Positions 20,372-29,878 of a DNA stretch of 64,000 nt are shown piece after piece. The first letter of the stretch is position 1. Every line of letters starts with the position of its first letter. Source of the stretch: Mesorhizobium sp. NFR06 (GTDB lineage: Bacteria; Pseudomonadota; Alphaproteobacteria; Rhizobiales; Rhizobiaceae); NCBI RefSeq assembly GCF_900115245.1, contig NZ_FOVT01000007.1:186001-250000 (forward strand). The letters are read 5' to 3'. Made by a program: the position numbers and the translations under genes. Under the pieces are notes generated by a model. That model was not told where the DNA came from and ran no database searches. It saw only the letters and a program-made list of their open reading frames with translations.

Positions 20372-21625
20372 ATGCCCGCCTACAAATCCGATTTCCTGCG
20401 TATCATGAGCGAGCGCGGCTTCATCCACCAGATTTCGGATGAATCCGCCCTCGACCAGCTTTTCGCGACGGAAACGGTCAGCGCCTATATCGGCTTCGAC
20501 GCCACCGCCAAGAGCCTGCATGCCGGCTCGCTGATCCAGATCATGATGCTGCATTGGCTGCAGCAGACCGGCCACCGGCCGATCGCGCTGATGGGCGGCG
20601 GCACCTCCATGATCGGCGATCCGTCCTTCAAGGACGAGGCGCGCAAGCTTTTGACGCCGCAGGACATCGAGGACAATCTCGTCGGCATCCGCCGCAATTT
20701 CGCGCCCTACCTGAAGTTTGGCAGCGGCCCGGGCGACGCGGTCATGGTCAACAACGCCGACTGGCTGATGGAGATCAACTACGTCAATTTCCTGCGCGAT
20801 GTCGGCCGGCATTTCTCCGTCAACCGCATGCTGGCCTTCGATTCCGTCAAGCTGAGGTTGGATCGCGAGCAGTCGCTGTCGTTCCTCGAATTCAACTACA
20901 TGATCCTGCAGGCCTACGACTTCGTCGAGCTTTACAAGCGCATCGGCTGCCGGCTGCAGATGGGCGGCTCGGACCAGTGGGGCAACATCGTCAACGGCAT
21001 CGATCTCGGCCACCGCATGGAGGGCGTGCAGCTCTTCGCCATGACCACGCCGCTGCTCACTACCTCGTCCGGCGCCAAGATGGGCAAGTCGGCCTCGGGC
21101 GCGGTCTGGCTCGATGGCGACATGCTCTCGCCTTACGAGTTCTGGCAGTATTGGCGCAACACCGAGGACGCCGATGTCGGCCGTTTCCTGAAGCTCTACA
21201 CGACCCTGCCGTTGGACGAAGTCGCGCGGCTCGCGAAGCTCGGCGGCTCGGAAATCAACGAGGCCAAGAAAATCCTCGCCACCGAGATCACCGCCATGTT
21301 GCACGGTCGTGCGGCTGCCGAGACGGCAAGCGAGACCGCGCGCAAGACCTTCGAGGAAGGCGCGCTCGCCGACACGCTGCCGAGCGTCGAGGTGGCCACG
21401 TCCGACCTGGAGGCAGGCATCGGCATCCTGGCGCTGTTCGTGAGCGCCGGGCTGGCCGGCTCGAACGGCGAAGCGCGCCGGCATATCCAGGGCGGCGCCG
21501 TGCGCATCAACGACCAGCCCCTGACCGACGACAGGCGCGTCGTCACGCCTCAGGACCTCGGTCCGGAAGGAGTGGTGAAGCTCTCCCTCGGCAAGAAGAA
21601 ACACGTGCTGGTGCGGCCGAACTGA
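20372..21625 (+). CDS. tyrS: Tyrosyl-tRNA synthetase
   Basis: A 417-residue class I aminoacyl-tRNA synthetase. The HIGH-like motif is [12 protein letters not shown], the tyrosine-binding segment [10 protein letters not shown] and [15 protein letters not shown] are conserved, and the KMSKS-like motif is [16 protein letters not shown]-terminal S4 RNA-binding domain (about residues 350-415) ends [13 protein letters not shown] 20372 with AGGAAG upstream is used. Length and motifs are normal for the TyrRS of Gram-negative bacteria. A degenerate palindrome (CCGAAGACCGGAAGCCGCTT) follows the stop. Confidence 0.97.
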   Translation: MPAYKSDFLRIMSERGFIHQISDESALDQLFATETVSAYIGFDATAKSLHAGSLIQIMMLHWLQQTGHRPIALMGGGTSMIGDPSFKDEARKLLTPQDIEDNLVGIRRNFAPYLKFGSGPGDAVMVNNADWLMEINYVNFLRDVGRHFSVNRMLAFDSVKLRLDREQSLSFLEFNYMILQAYDFVELYKRIGCRLQMGGSDQWGNIVNGIDLGHRMEGVQLFAMTTPLLTTSSGAKMGKSASGAVWLDGDMLSPYEFWQYWRNTEDADVGRFLKLYTTLPLDEVARLAKLGGSEINEAKKILATEITAMLHGRAAAETASETARKTFEEGALADTLPSVEVATSDLEAGIGILALFVSAGLAGSNGEARRHIQGGAVRINDQPLTDDRRVVTPQDLGPEGVVKLSLGKKKHVLVRPN

Positions 21626-21689
21626 TCGGCCGCGGCTTTCTTGACCGTGATCTTTCCCGAAGACCGGAAGCCGCTTTTCCGAATCGTGG

Positions 21690-24600
21690 CTACCTGTACT
21701 CGAAGATAGACCGGAATATCCCGGGCGCCACGACGGACAGCGGATTGATGTTGAGCGTCGGCTTGTTGGCGTTGCCGCGCAGCCGATAGGTGACGCCGAT
21801 AAGGCCGCGGTCGCGCCCGTTGCCGAGCAGCGGCCCGAACAGCGGCAGTTCGCCGAAGATGCGGTTCAGCCCGTAGACCGGCATGAAGGTGCCGGTCATG
21901 TCCATATTGTTGTTCGGATCGTAGAGCGTGCCCTGGAAGGTGGTGCCGATGCGCGGGCCGCGCAGCAGGCCGTTCGCCAGTTTCAGATAGCCGGACCCTT
22001 TGTCGATCTCGGCGAAGCCGCGCTCGAACTTCACCCTGGACGTATCGATGTTGCCTTTGACGGCCTCATTCAGGCTGCGCGTGTCGCCGGCCGGCGTCGT
22101 CGACACGATCGAGGCGAGCTTAGGCTCGTTGACCACGTAGAAATTGCTGGCATCCACCTGCCCCTTCATCGGCCCGTCGGCGGCACCAGCGAGCGACAGC
22201 GTGATCGCACCGCCTTCCATATGCTCATAAACGTTGAGGAACCGCAGGATGGCGCCGGCATCGGCGGACTTCACCCTGAGCGAGCGGCCGCCTTCGCTGG
22301 TCGTGTTGGTGATCGCAATGGCGGCGCCCGAGCTTGCCGCGGCGGTGACGTTGAGCCCGTTCACGCGCGATCCGGCGGCGCTGTACTCGAGCTTGAGGTT
22401 GGACAGCACCTCGTCATGGAAACCGGTCAACGATGCCACGTCGGCGCTCACCGAAATGGCGTCGCTGCCGGTGCCTTTCGTGGCAGTGTCGACATCGGAG
22501 GTGAACTGCTTGATCAGCGAGCGGGCGTCGAGCGACGCACCGCTGACGTCGACCGCGTAGCTCTTGCCGGAGCGCTTCACGGAAACGGCGACGTCGTCGC
22601 CCCTGTTCAACGCAACTTTGCTGAAGCGGGCCGCGGACAACGCCCCATTGACCAGCGTCACGCTGCCGTCGATCGAAAAGCTCTTTCCGTAGAGATCGAA
22701 ATCCGACAGCGTGGTGGTGCCGCCGGATTTCGTCATGCCGAAAGTGACCTTGGCGGGGATGCCAGCGCCCTTGCTCCAGCCCGCCCAGGGAATGTCGAGC
22801 CTGGCGTTGCTGAGGTCCGCGGAGACCTGCTGGGCGCCCTCGCCGCTCTTGTCGATTGCCACCTTGATGGTTCCCGAAAGCAGATCCGACAGGCCGGGCA
22901 TGCTGGCGTCGCGCGTCTTGTCGTCGAGGACGAGGACGACCTTGCGGCTGCGCGCCGGCCCGTCGTCGGCGAGCGGCTCGACCAGATCGAGCTCGGCAGG
23001 AATGCCGTTGAGCTTGGCATCGGCTGAAATCACCGCCTGCTTTGGCCCGACCGTGATCGAGCCATTGGCCTCGGTCACCGTCTGATCCTCGAACGGCTTG
23101 CCCAGCGACAGATCCTGGTAATCGAGCGACACCAGCCAATCGAGCGTCGAGGTATCGATGCCGCGCGTCAGCGGAATGTCCGCCTTCACGTGGCCGGTGA
23201 CGGTACCGGACAGGTCTTCCGGCGCCAGCCCGACATGGCGCATGGCGTTGATCGGCTCGTAGGAGGCGAGCTCCGCTATCGCCGGCGCTTCGCCCGCGAC
23301 ATCGATATCAAGCGCGCCGACGACCGGCGAACGGTTCGCGTTCTTCACCGTCAACGTGCCGCCGCTCGCCGCCACCGTGCGGCCGCTCGGCATGTAGACG
23401 CTGCCCGAGGACAGGCTGATGTCGACATCGTTGCCATGGAAGCCGACGACGCCGACGGCGTCGCGGATCGGCGGAATGCGTCCGGCGGTATCGAAGCGCG
23501 ACCCTTCGATCTGGAAACGGCCGAACACCTCGTCGCCGGTAAGCGGCACGCCATTGCCCAGCCGTCCCGGCAAGACCTGGAACTGCAGGTTAGCGTCGGT
23601 CACGGTGCCGCCAAACAGATTGGCCAGCACCCAAAGCCGCGCGTTGCGGGCTGAGAACCATGGCCACAATTGCTTGACATGGGAGACCGGCATGTCGTGA
23701 ACGTTGAGCGACAGCGAGACGCCCGGAGGGCCATTGTCGATGAAGGCGATCGTGGCCGCGCCCAGCACCTCGCCCGATCCGCCTGACCGCACGCCGATCT
23801 GCTCGGCGATGAACTTGCGGCTCTTCGGCTGGTAGACCCCGGCGATGCGGGCCAGGAACTGGAGCGCCGGTTCCGGCGATTCCGAAGGCGCCAGCGTCGA
23901 GCCGTCGCTGGTCAGGTCATAGCGGTAGGCGGGCTCCTCCCCCGCGCTTGCCGGCTTTGGCCCGATCGATCCGGCAAAGTCGAAGCTGGAGCGACCGTTC
24001 CTGACCAGCAGCCGGTCGACCGAGATCTTGTTCGAGCCGGCCACCAGCGTGGCAACGGCATCGACATCGACAGGCAGCAGGCCGCGTTCGTCCAGGTCGA
24101 GCGTTGAACCGGTCAGCGACAGCGAAGCCGCCAGGCGCGACGGGCTGTCGCCTGACGCTTCCGAGCCCGAAAGCTTCAACGCGATCGAACCCAGTTTGCC
24201 GCCCTCGGCGGCCGGAACAGCCGCGTTCGAACCACCCTCGCCGGAAGCGCCCGCTATCCCGAGATTGACGTCCAGCGATGCGATCCGCCTGGCCGTCGCG
24301 TCGCGGGTCGCGGAGGCGGTCAAAGTTGCATGCCGGCCGTCGACATCGGCATTGTAGGAGAGCTGCATGCGACCTATGCCGGTCTGCGCGACGGTTGCCG
24401 AGGCGACGGTCACGCGCTTGACCAGTCCGGCGTCCGGCAGTTCGAACTCGACGTTGCGCAGATCGATCTGGCGCATCGAATCCTCACGCACGGCATCGAG
24501 CGCGTCGTTGACGCTGGCGAACACCGCCGCCGACACTTTCTCCGGGTCGACAAGGCCATTCTCGTCGCGCAGCGGCGCCGTCCAGTCGCCGCCGCCCGAG

Positions 24601-25172
24601 GGCATGGCGGCCACCACGATATGGGCGTCGGAAAATCTGGCGCTGGTCAGCCGGACATCCCCCGAAAGCAGCGGCAGCAGCCGCATGCCGAAGCGCACGC
24701 GTCCGATATCGGCCATCGGCTTGCCGTCGGCCGTCTTCAGGCTGACGTCGTTCACCTGTAAGGCGATGAAGCTCGATCCATCGAGCGTCAACCGTGCAGC
24801 GCCGACAGCGACGTTGACATCGACGCCGGCCAGTTTCTCGATGGCGGCCTCGGCTTCGGCGCGAAGCCGTTCCGTGCCGATGCCCGAGGTGCCGAGCATA
24901 TAAACGCCCGCCGCCGCCAAAAGCACGAGCGCGCAAAGGCTGGCGAAGGCGCGCCCGAGAAAGCGAAAGCGGCGGCGCACGGCTGCCCGGCCGAGCGGCG
25001 GCACGCTGCACGCGGAAGGAAGCGTCGTCAGGTCGGTGATCTCGTCACGCCTGAACTTGATCTTCTCGTGCTGCGGCTCTTCCTGATCCAAGCAATCTTC
25101 CGTTGTGACGAACCCGTCGTGGACGAATCCCCGCCTCACGTTATATCGATGCTTTCTCGCGCGTAACCGCAA
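21690..25172 (-). CDS. Large membrane-anchored AsmA/YhdP-like protein (DUF3971)
   Basis: About 1160 residues: a short cytoplasmic N-terminus rich in Arg and Glu, one transmembrane helix (FASLCALVLLAAAGVYMLG, about residues 76-94), then a very long beta-rich periplasmic region with repeated LxV/IxV strands. The C-terminal segment (GTTFQGTLYDPNNNMDMTGT, MPVYGLNRIFGELPLFGPLL, in part) is the AsmA-like C-terminal signature. YhdP/TamB-type proteins form bridge-like channels for phospholipid transport to the outer membrane. The start is uncertain: the maximal frame begins TTG, and a GTG at 25139 is an alternative. Divergent from bcp with only 14 bases between maximal starts. Confidence 0.8.
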   Translation of the reverse strand: MRLRARKHRYNVRRGFVHDGFVTTEDCLDQEEPQHEKIKFRRDEITDLTTLPSACSVPPLGRAAVRRRFRFLGRAFASLCALVLLAAAGVYMLGTSGIGTERLRAEAEAAIEKLAGVDVNVAVGAARLTLDGSSFIALQVNDVSLKTADGKPMADIGRVRFGMRLLPLLSGDVRLTSARFSDAHIVVAAMPSGGGDWTAPLRDENGLVDPEKVSAAVFASVNDALDAVREDSMRQIDLRNVEFELPDAGLVKRVTVASATVAQTGIGRMQLSYNADVDGRHATLTASATRDATARRIASLDVNLGIAGASGEGGSNAAVPAAEGGKLGSIALKLSGSEASGDSPSRLAASLSLTGSTLDLDERGLLPVDVDAVATLVAGSNKISVDRLLVRNGRSSFDFAGSIGPKPASAGEEPAYRYDLTSDGSTLAPSESPEPALQFLARIAGVYQPKSRKFIAEQIGVRSGGSGEVLGAATIAFIDNGPPGVSLSLNVHDMPVSHVKQLWPWFSARNARLWVLANLFGGTVTDANLQFQVLPGRLGNGVPLTGDEVFGRFQIEGSRFDTAGRIPPIRDAVGVVGFHGNDVDISLSSGSVYMPSGRTVAASGGTLTVKNANRSPVVGALDIDVAGEAPAIAELASYEPINAMRHVGLAPEDLSGTVTGHVKADIPLTRGIDTSTLDWLVSLDYQDLSLGKPFEDQTVTEANGSITVGPKQAVISADAKLNGIPAELDLVEPLADDGPARSRKVVLVLDDKTRDASMPGLSDLLSGTIKVAIDKSGEGAQQVSADLSNARLDIPWAGWSKGAGIPAKVTFGMTKSGGTTTLSDFDLYGKSFSIDGSVTLVNGALSAARFSKVALNRGDDVAVSVKRSGKSYAVDVSGASLDARSLIKQFTSDVDTATKGTGSDAISVSADVASLTGFHDEVLSNLKLEYSAAGSRVNGLNVTAAASSGAAIAITNTTSEGGRSLRVKSADAGAILRFLNVYEHMEGGAITLSLAGAADGPMKGQVDASNFYVVNEPKLASIVSTTPAGDTRSLNEAVKGNIDTSRVKFERGFAEIDKGSGYLKLANGLLRGPRIGTTFQGTLYDPNNNMDMTGTFMPVYGLNRIFGELPLFGPLLGNGRDRGLIGVTYRLRGNANKPTLNINPLSVVAPGIFRSIFEYR

Positions 25173-25186
25173 ACAAGGGCATCGAT

Positions 25187-25654
25187 ATGGCTGATCTCGA
25201 GGTGGGCGACCTTGCGCCGCAATTCGATCTTCCGCGCGACGGCGGCGGTTCCTTCAGCCTCCCCGCGTTCCGGGGCAGGCCCGTCGTACTCTATTTCTAT
25301 CCGCAGGACGACACCACAAGTTGCACCAGCGAGGCGATCGGCTTCTCGCAGTTGAAGCCGGAATTCGAGAAGGCCGGCGCTGTGGTGGTCGGTCTGTCGC
25401 CCGACAACGTAAAGAAACACGACAAATTCAAGGCAAAGTACGATCTCACCGTCGATCTCGTCGCCGACGAGGAGCGCAAGGTGATCGAGGCCTATCATTT
25501 ATGGGTCGAGAAGATGATGTACGGGCGCAAATATATGGGTGTCGAGCGCGCCACCTTCCTGATCGGAAAGGACGGGCGCATCGCCCGCATATGGCGCCAG
25601 GTTCGCGTCAAGGGCCATGCCGAAGAGGTGCTGGAGGCCCTGCGCGCGCTGTGA
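25187..25654 (+). CDS. bcp: Peroxiredoxin, BCP/PrxQ type
   Basis: A 155-residue thiol peroxidase of the bacterioferritin-comigratory-protein group. The peroxidatic Cys is in YFYPQDDTTSCTSEAIGF, where the usual DDTPGCT reads DDTTSCT. A second, resolving cysteine at +5 is missing (SEAIG follows), pointing to a 1-Cys or intermolecular mechanism. ATFLIGKDGRIARIWRQV is the conserved C-terminal strand. It reduces hydroperoxides using thioredoxin. ATG 25187. Monocistronic, divergent from the YhdP-like gene. Confidence 0.9.
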   Translation: MADLEVGDLAPQFDLPRDGGGSFSLPAFRGRPVVLYFYPQDDTTSCTSEAIGFSQLKPEFEKAGAVVVGLSPDNVKKHDKFKAKYDLTVDLVADEERKVIEAYHLWVEKMMYGRKYMGVERATFLIGKDGRIARIWRQVRVKGHAEEVLEALRAL

Positions 25655-25792
25655 GACATCGGAGCCTTCCGCCACAACCTGCCGCGCGGCATACGGGCAC
25701 GATTGCGCCAGCATTGCGTCCGGCAAAACTTTGTTAACCCTAATAATGTGTAATCAGGCTTGTCGTTGGTCTCGTAACGAAAGCTTGGTCCC

Positions 25793-27073
25793 GTGAAAAT
25801 GACCGGTCAGTCAGCTGTCTTCGGCAGGCGTAAGGAACCGCACACGGTCATCATCGCCCGGGGCAATGAAATTAGGCATTTCACCGTCCGGCCGTGGCTT
25901 GCCGCCTTCATCGGTTCGGCTCTGGCAGCGATCGCCATAGGATACTTGCTTGCCACCTCCTACCTTGTGCTGCGCGACGACCTGATCGGCGCCACGACGG
26001 CAAGACAGGCGCGCATGCAGCAGGCCTATGAGGACCGCATCTCGGCCCTTCGTGCCCAGGTCGACCGCATAACCAGCCGCCAGCTTCTCGACCAGCAATT
26101 GATGGAGACCAAGGTAAGTGAGCTGCTGGCGAGGCAAACCCAGCTCAGCGAGCGCCACGGGCGGCTTGGCCCAATTCTCGAGCGTGCCGAGAACGAGGTT
26201 GGCGATGCGCCAGCGAGGGGCGCTGCGGCTCCCAAGCCCGACGAGCATGCGAATGTCACCGGCAGCTTTTCGCAAGCGCCGACCTATTCCGTCGCCAGCC
26301 TGAGCGCCGGCGACACGAGACCCTTCTCGCTCTGGTCGACGAGGTCCGATCCCCTCGACGGCGAAACGGCGGCCGATCGCGCCGACAAGCTGTTCGTCTC
26401 GATCAATGCCTCGCTGAAGGCCATCGAGAACCAGCAGCTTTCGCGCATCGCCACACTTGCCGACAACGCCTACAGGAATGCCGATGCCATCGCACAGGCG
26501 CTGGAAGCAGCGGGCCTGCCGGTCGACAGCGAGATCGACAAGAGCGACGTCGGTGGCCCGCTGGTTCCGCTTGATCCCTCAATGACCTTCGACGGCAAGG
26601 TCAAGGAGTTGGACGAAGCGCTCGACGCGCTCGACGAGGTCAAGAAAGAGGCGCGCAAGCTGCCGCTCGCCAACCCCGCCCCCGGCCATCCGGTGACCAG
26701 CCCGTTCGGCGTGCGTACCGACCCGATCCTTGGCAGCGCCGCGCTGCACACGGGCATGGATTTCAGGGCGCCGATCGGCATGCCGGCCAAAGTCACGGCC
26801 GCCGGCGTCGTCACCAGGGCCGGCTGGGCCGGCGGCTACGGCCGCATGGTCGAGGTCGATCACGGCAACGGCTTTGCGACACGCTACGGGCATCTGAGCG
26901 AAATCGATGTGAGCGTCGGTCAGAAGCTTGCCGCCGGCGCCGTCATCGGCAAGACCGGCAGCAGCGGCCGCTCGACGGGTCCGCACCTTCACTACGAGGT
27001 GCGCCACGATGGCGAGGCGGTCGACCCGTTGCGCTTCCTGGCCGTCGGCAAGAAGGTCTCGCAATACCTTTAG
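25793..27073 (+). CDS. M23 family metallopeptidase (LytM domain, membrane-anchored)
   Basis: A 426-residue protein with an N-terminal helix (WLAAFIGSALAAIAIGYLLA, about residues 34-53), a coiled-coil region (about 65-125), a low-complexity linker, and a C-terminal LytM/M23 domain. Zinc ligands are visible in LHTGMDFRAPIG (HxxxD) and GPHLHYEVRHDG (HxH). GGYGRMVEVDHGNGFATRYGHL is the core. Either a murein hydrolase involved in cell separation or a regulatory homolog. GTG 25793 and ATG 25799 are both possible starts. Upstream 25655-25792 is AT-richer and likely holds its promoter. Confidence 0.92.
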   Translation: MKMTGQSAVFGRRKEPHTVIIARGNEIRHFTVRPWLAAFIGSALAAIAIGYLLATSYLVLRDDLIGATTARQARMQQAYEDRISALRAQVDRITSRQLLDQQLMETKVSELLARQTQLSERHGRLGPILERAENEVGDAPARGAAAPKPDEHANVTGSFSQAPTYSVASLSAGDTRPFSLWSTRSDPLDGETAADRADKLFVSINASLKAIENQQLSRIATLADNAYRNADAIAQALEAAGLPVDSEIDKSDVGGPLVPLDPSMTFDGKVKELDEALDALDEVKKEARKLPLANPAPGHPVTSPFGVRTDPILGSAALHTGMDFRAPIGMPAKVTAAGVVTRAGWAGGYGRMVEVDHGNGFATRYGHLSEIDVSVGQKLAAGAVIGKTGSSGRSTGPHLHYEVRHDGEAVDPLRFLAVGKKVSQYL

Positions 27074-27142
27074 GCTCCGCGCTTCCCTCCGACGTTTTTC
27101 GCCCAGGCGACGCGATTCAAGGATCAGTCAGCTGCTCATCGA

Positions 27143-27177
27143 TTGACTTCAATTAAGTTGTAGGATGATATGCATCA
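27143..27177 (+). promoter_or_regulatory. Promoter with operator-like palindrome before FAD dehydrogenase operon
   Basis: TTGACT (27143-27148), 17-base spacer and TGATAT (27166-27171) form a plausible promoter 37 bases before the first gene. An inverted repeat TGAT-atgc-ATCA (27166-27177) overlaps the -10. TTGTAGGATGA nearby is one base from the TNGTNNNACNA half-pattern described for FadR-family operators, which fits the FadR-type gene inside this operon. Confidence 0.45.
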
Positions 27178-27207
27178 CCCTATCGCCTGACACCGATTGC
27201 ACCGCTG

Positions 27208-28644
27208 ATGACCGCTCGCAGCCTGTCGACCGATATATTCAGGGCTTTTAAGCGCGCTGTCGGGCCAAACGGCCTTATCGCCGAGCCTATCGCAATGGCA
27301 AAATACCTGGGCGATTGGGCCGGCGACTATCGCGGCGGCGCGCTCGCAGTGCTGCGGCCCGCTTCGGTCTCCGAGGTACAGGTGCTTATGCGCCTGTGCG
27401 GCGAACTCGGGCTCGGCGTCATTCCGCAGGGCGGCAACACCGGGCTGGTATCGGGCGCCATCGACAGCAAAGGCAGCGGCCTGGTTGTTGTCAGCCTGGA
27501 GCGGCTGAGCTCCATCCGGCAAATCGATACGGAGAATTTCACGTTGCGCGCCGATGCCGGCTGCGTGCTGCAGACGATCAAGGACGCATGCGAGGCGCAG
27601 GATTGCCTCTTTCCGCTGGCGCTCGGCGCGCAAGGCAGCTGTCAGATCGGCGGCAATGCGGCGAGCAACGCCGGTGGCATCAACGTGCTGCGCTATGGCA
27701 TGGCGCGCGACCTGGTCCTCGGGCTGGAGGTAGTACTTGCGGATGGCGAACTGTGGAGCGGCTTCTCCGGCCTGCGCAAGAACAACAGCGGCTATGACCT
27801 GAAGCAGCTTTTCGTCGGCTCGGAAGGCACGCTCGGCATCATCACGGGCGTCGAGGTCAAGCTGTTTCCGAAACCGGCGCGAACAGAGACGGCCTATCTC
27901 GGTTTGGCCTCGTTCGGGGCCGCCGTCGCGCTGTTAAACCGGGCGCGCCGCAACTGTTCGGACCTGATCTCCGCCTTCGAGATCATCGGTTCAGAGTGCA
28001 TCGAGCTTGCCCGGCTGATCGACCCTGGAGTGAGAGCGCCGGTCTTGGCGCCCGTCCAGGTGCTGATCGAATTGTCCTCCGGACCGACCGTCGATCTCAA
28101 CCGCGTGCTGGCGGGTTTCCTCGGCGGTGCACTCGAAGAAGGCCTCGTGACCGACGCCGTTCTCGCAACCAGCGCCGCGCAGACCCATGCTTTCTGGGCG
28201 ATCCGGGAGGGACTGGTCGAGGGCCAGGCCAAGCGCGGCTATCACGTACGAACCGATCTTTCAGTGCGCATTTCGGATATCCCTGCCCTGATCGAGCAAG
28301 CACGACGCTTCGTAGCGCTCGAGCATCCTGGCTGGATTCCGCTGGCGTATGGCCATGCCGGCGACGGCAATATCCATTTCAACGTGCTGCCGCCGTTACA
28401 GCTGGCTGTGGCCGAAGCCCGTGCGCGCGGGTCGGAGATCACCGCGGGCCTTTACGCGATCGCGGTCGGCCTCGGCGGCTCGATCAGCGCTGAGCATGGC
28501 ATAGGCCGCAGCCGTTCGGGGGAATTCTGGTCCGGCTTATCGCCGACGCATCGCCGCATGGTCACGGCGCTGAAGAACGCGTTCGACCCAAAGGGGCTGA
28601 TGAACCCCGGTTGCCTGCTGCCCTCGACGGAGACTGTTCCATGA
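27208..28644 (+). CDS. FAD-linked D-2-hydroxyacid dehydrogenase (GlcD/VAO family)
   Basis: A 478-residue flavoprotein of the GlcD/D-lactate/D-2-hydroxyglutarate dehydrogenase type. The FAD-binding PCMH domain has PQGGNTGLVSGA and GGNAASNAGGINVLRYG. The C-terminal cap has YGHAGDGNIHFNVLPP with the metal-type His motif, and GGSISAEHGIGRSRS, both diagnostic of this family. It oxidises a D-2-hydroxy acid and passes electrons to the respiratory chain or an ETF. The exact acid is unknown. First gene of an operon with its likely regulator and an ABC transporter. Confidence 0.88.
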   Translation: MTARSLSTDIFRAFKRAVGPNGLIAEPIAMAKYLGDWAGDYRGGALAVLRPASVSEVQVLMRLCGELGLGVIPQGGNTGLVSGAIDSKGSGLVVVSLERLSSIRQIDTENFTLRADAGCVLQTIKDACEAQDCLFPLALGAQGSCQIGGNAASNAGGINVLRYGMARDLVLGLEVVLADGELWSGFSGLRKNNSGYDLKQLFVGSEGTLGIITGVEVKLFPKPARTETAYLGLASFGAAVALLNRARRNCSDLISAFEIIGSECIELARLIDPGVRAPVLAPVQVLIELSSGPTVDLNRVLAGFLGGALEEGLVTDAVLATSAAQTHAFWAIREGLVEGQAKRGYHVRTDLSVRISDIPALIEQARRFVALEHPGWIPLAYGHAGDGNIHFNVLPPLQLAVAEARARGSEITAGLYAIAVGLGGSISAEHGIGRSRSGEFWSGLSPTHRRMVTALKNAFDPKGLMNPGCLLPSTETVP

Positions 28645-29375
28645 AGCAAAGACTGGCCGCCATCGGCACTGTCGAGACGCTGCCGCACCGGGTTGCGGCC
28701 TTCCTCAGTCGCGAGATCGAATCCGGCGGTTTGAACCCCGGCGCACGCCTGCCGACCGAGCAGGAGCTGTCGGAGAAATTCGGCGTCAGCCGCAATGTGG
28801 TGCGCGAGGCGATCGCCCAACTGAGAGCCGACGGCATGATCGAGGCGCGGCAAGGCATTGGCGCGTTCGTGCTGGCGCCCGAACAGCGGGCCACGATCCG
28901 CATCGACCGCGAGGCGCTCAAGGACACGTACAATATGGCGCGGCTGTTCGAGCTTCGCTGCATCCTGGAGGCGGAATCGGCTGCGCTGGCCGCGGCGCGG
29001 CGCGGGAAAGAACATCTCGATTCGATCAAGGCGGCGCTCGATCGGATGGGCGGCGAGGAGCGCTGGGAGGAAGGCAGCATCGACGCCGACCTGCTCTTCC
29101 ACCGGGAGATCGCTCGCGCCACCGGAAACAGCTACATCCACACATTCATTTCCTTCGTCTGCGAGCAGATCCGCCAGTCGATCCACTACGCGCGCATGAC
29201 CAACCCGCTGCACGACCTCGTTGAAATCAATGTCGGCGAGCACGTGCGCATCTATGACGCGCTGGTGGCGGGCGATCCGGAAGCGGCGGAAGCAGCGATG
29301 CGCGCGCACATCGTCGGCGCCGCCAACCGCGTCGGCGTCAAGCTGCCGCTTTCGAAAACCGGCGGGGCGAAATAG
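28641..29375 (+). CDS. GntR-family (FadR/FCD) transcriptional regulator
   Basis: A 244-residue regulator with an N-terminal winged HTH (residues about 15-80: LPTEQELSEKFGVSRNVVRE, AIAQLRADGMIEARQGIGAF) and a C-terminal FCD effector domain. The latter has the metal-binding pattern DADLLFHREIARATGNSYI and later His residues (GEHVRIYDALVAGD, AMRAHI). The ATG overlaps the upstream TGA by four bases, so the gene is translationally coupled to the dehydrogenase. It probably senses the operon's substrate; its operator may be the palindrome at 27166. Confidence 0.93.
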   Translation: MKQRLAAIGTVETLPHRVAAFLSREIESGGLNPGARLPTEQELSEKFGVSRNVVREAIAQLRADGMIEARQGIGAFVLAPEQRATIRIDREALKDTYNMARLFELRCILEAESAALAAARRGKEHLDSIKAALDRMGGEERWEEGSIDADLLFHREIARATGNSYIHTFISFVCEQIRQSIHYARMTNPLHDLVEINVGEHVRIYDALVAGDPEAAEAAMRAHIVGAANRVGVKLPLSKTGGAK

Positions 29376-29377
29376 CC

Positions 29378-29812
29378 ATGCCGGCAAACATCACCCGCAT
29401 CACCGACGTCTGCCTGCTGGTGGAAAACATCGAGCGCACGGTCGAATTCTATGTCGACAAGCTCGGCTTCCGCCTGCGCCGCCGTGCCGAAGGTTTTGCC
29501 GATTTCCATGGTGAGGGCGTGACGCTTGCCGCCTGGGAACTCGACCACATCAACCGCCATACCGGCGTCTCGAAGCTGCGATCGCCGCGCCACGCGCACA
29601 AGGTCTGCGTCGCCGTGAAGCTCGACACGCCGGCCGACATCGACCAACAGCATGACGAATTAAGTGCCAGGGGCGTGCCCTTCCAAGGTCCGCCCGAAAA
29701 CTATGTCTGGAATGCGCGCTGCGCTTATTTCACCGACCCGGACGACACACTTTGGGAGCTTTACGCCTGGCTCGACGGCGGCCCTGGCGACTACCACGAC
29801 GAACAGCCGTAG
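29378..29812 (+). CDS. VOC-family (glyoxalase/dioxygenase fold) protein
   Basis: A 144-residue single vicinal-oxygen-chelate domain: ITDVCLLVENIERTVEFYVD with strand-helix pattern, and a C-terminal AYFTDPDDTLWELYAWL carrying the typical metal Glu. It could be a lyase, epimerase or dioxygenase acting on the acid handled by the neighbouring dehydrogenase. It starts two bases after the GntR stop, so it belongs to the operon. Substrate not identifiable by eye. Confidence 0.82.
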   Translation: MPANITRITDVCLLVENIERTVEFYVDKLGFRLRRRAEGFADFHGEGVTLAAWELDHINRHTGVSKLRSPRHAHKVCVAVKLDTPADIDQQHDELSARGVPFQGPPENYVWNARCAYFTDPDDTLWELYAWLDGGPGDYHDEQP

Positions 29813-29878
29813 ACGACGCCGTGCCGAACGGAGCGGCGCCTGAAGAAGAGACGACAAAGTCTGCAACAGGAGCGAAAA

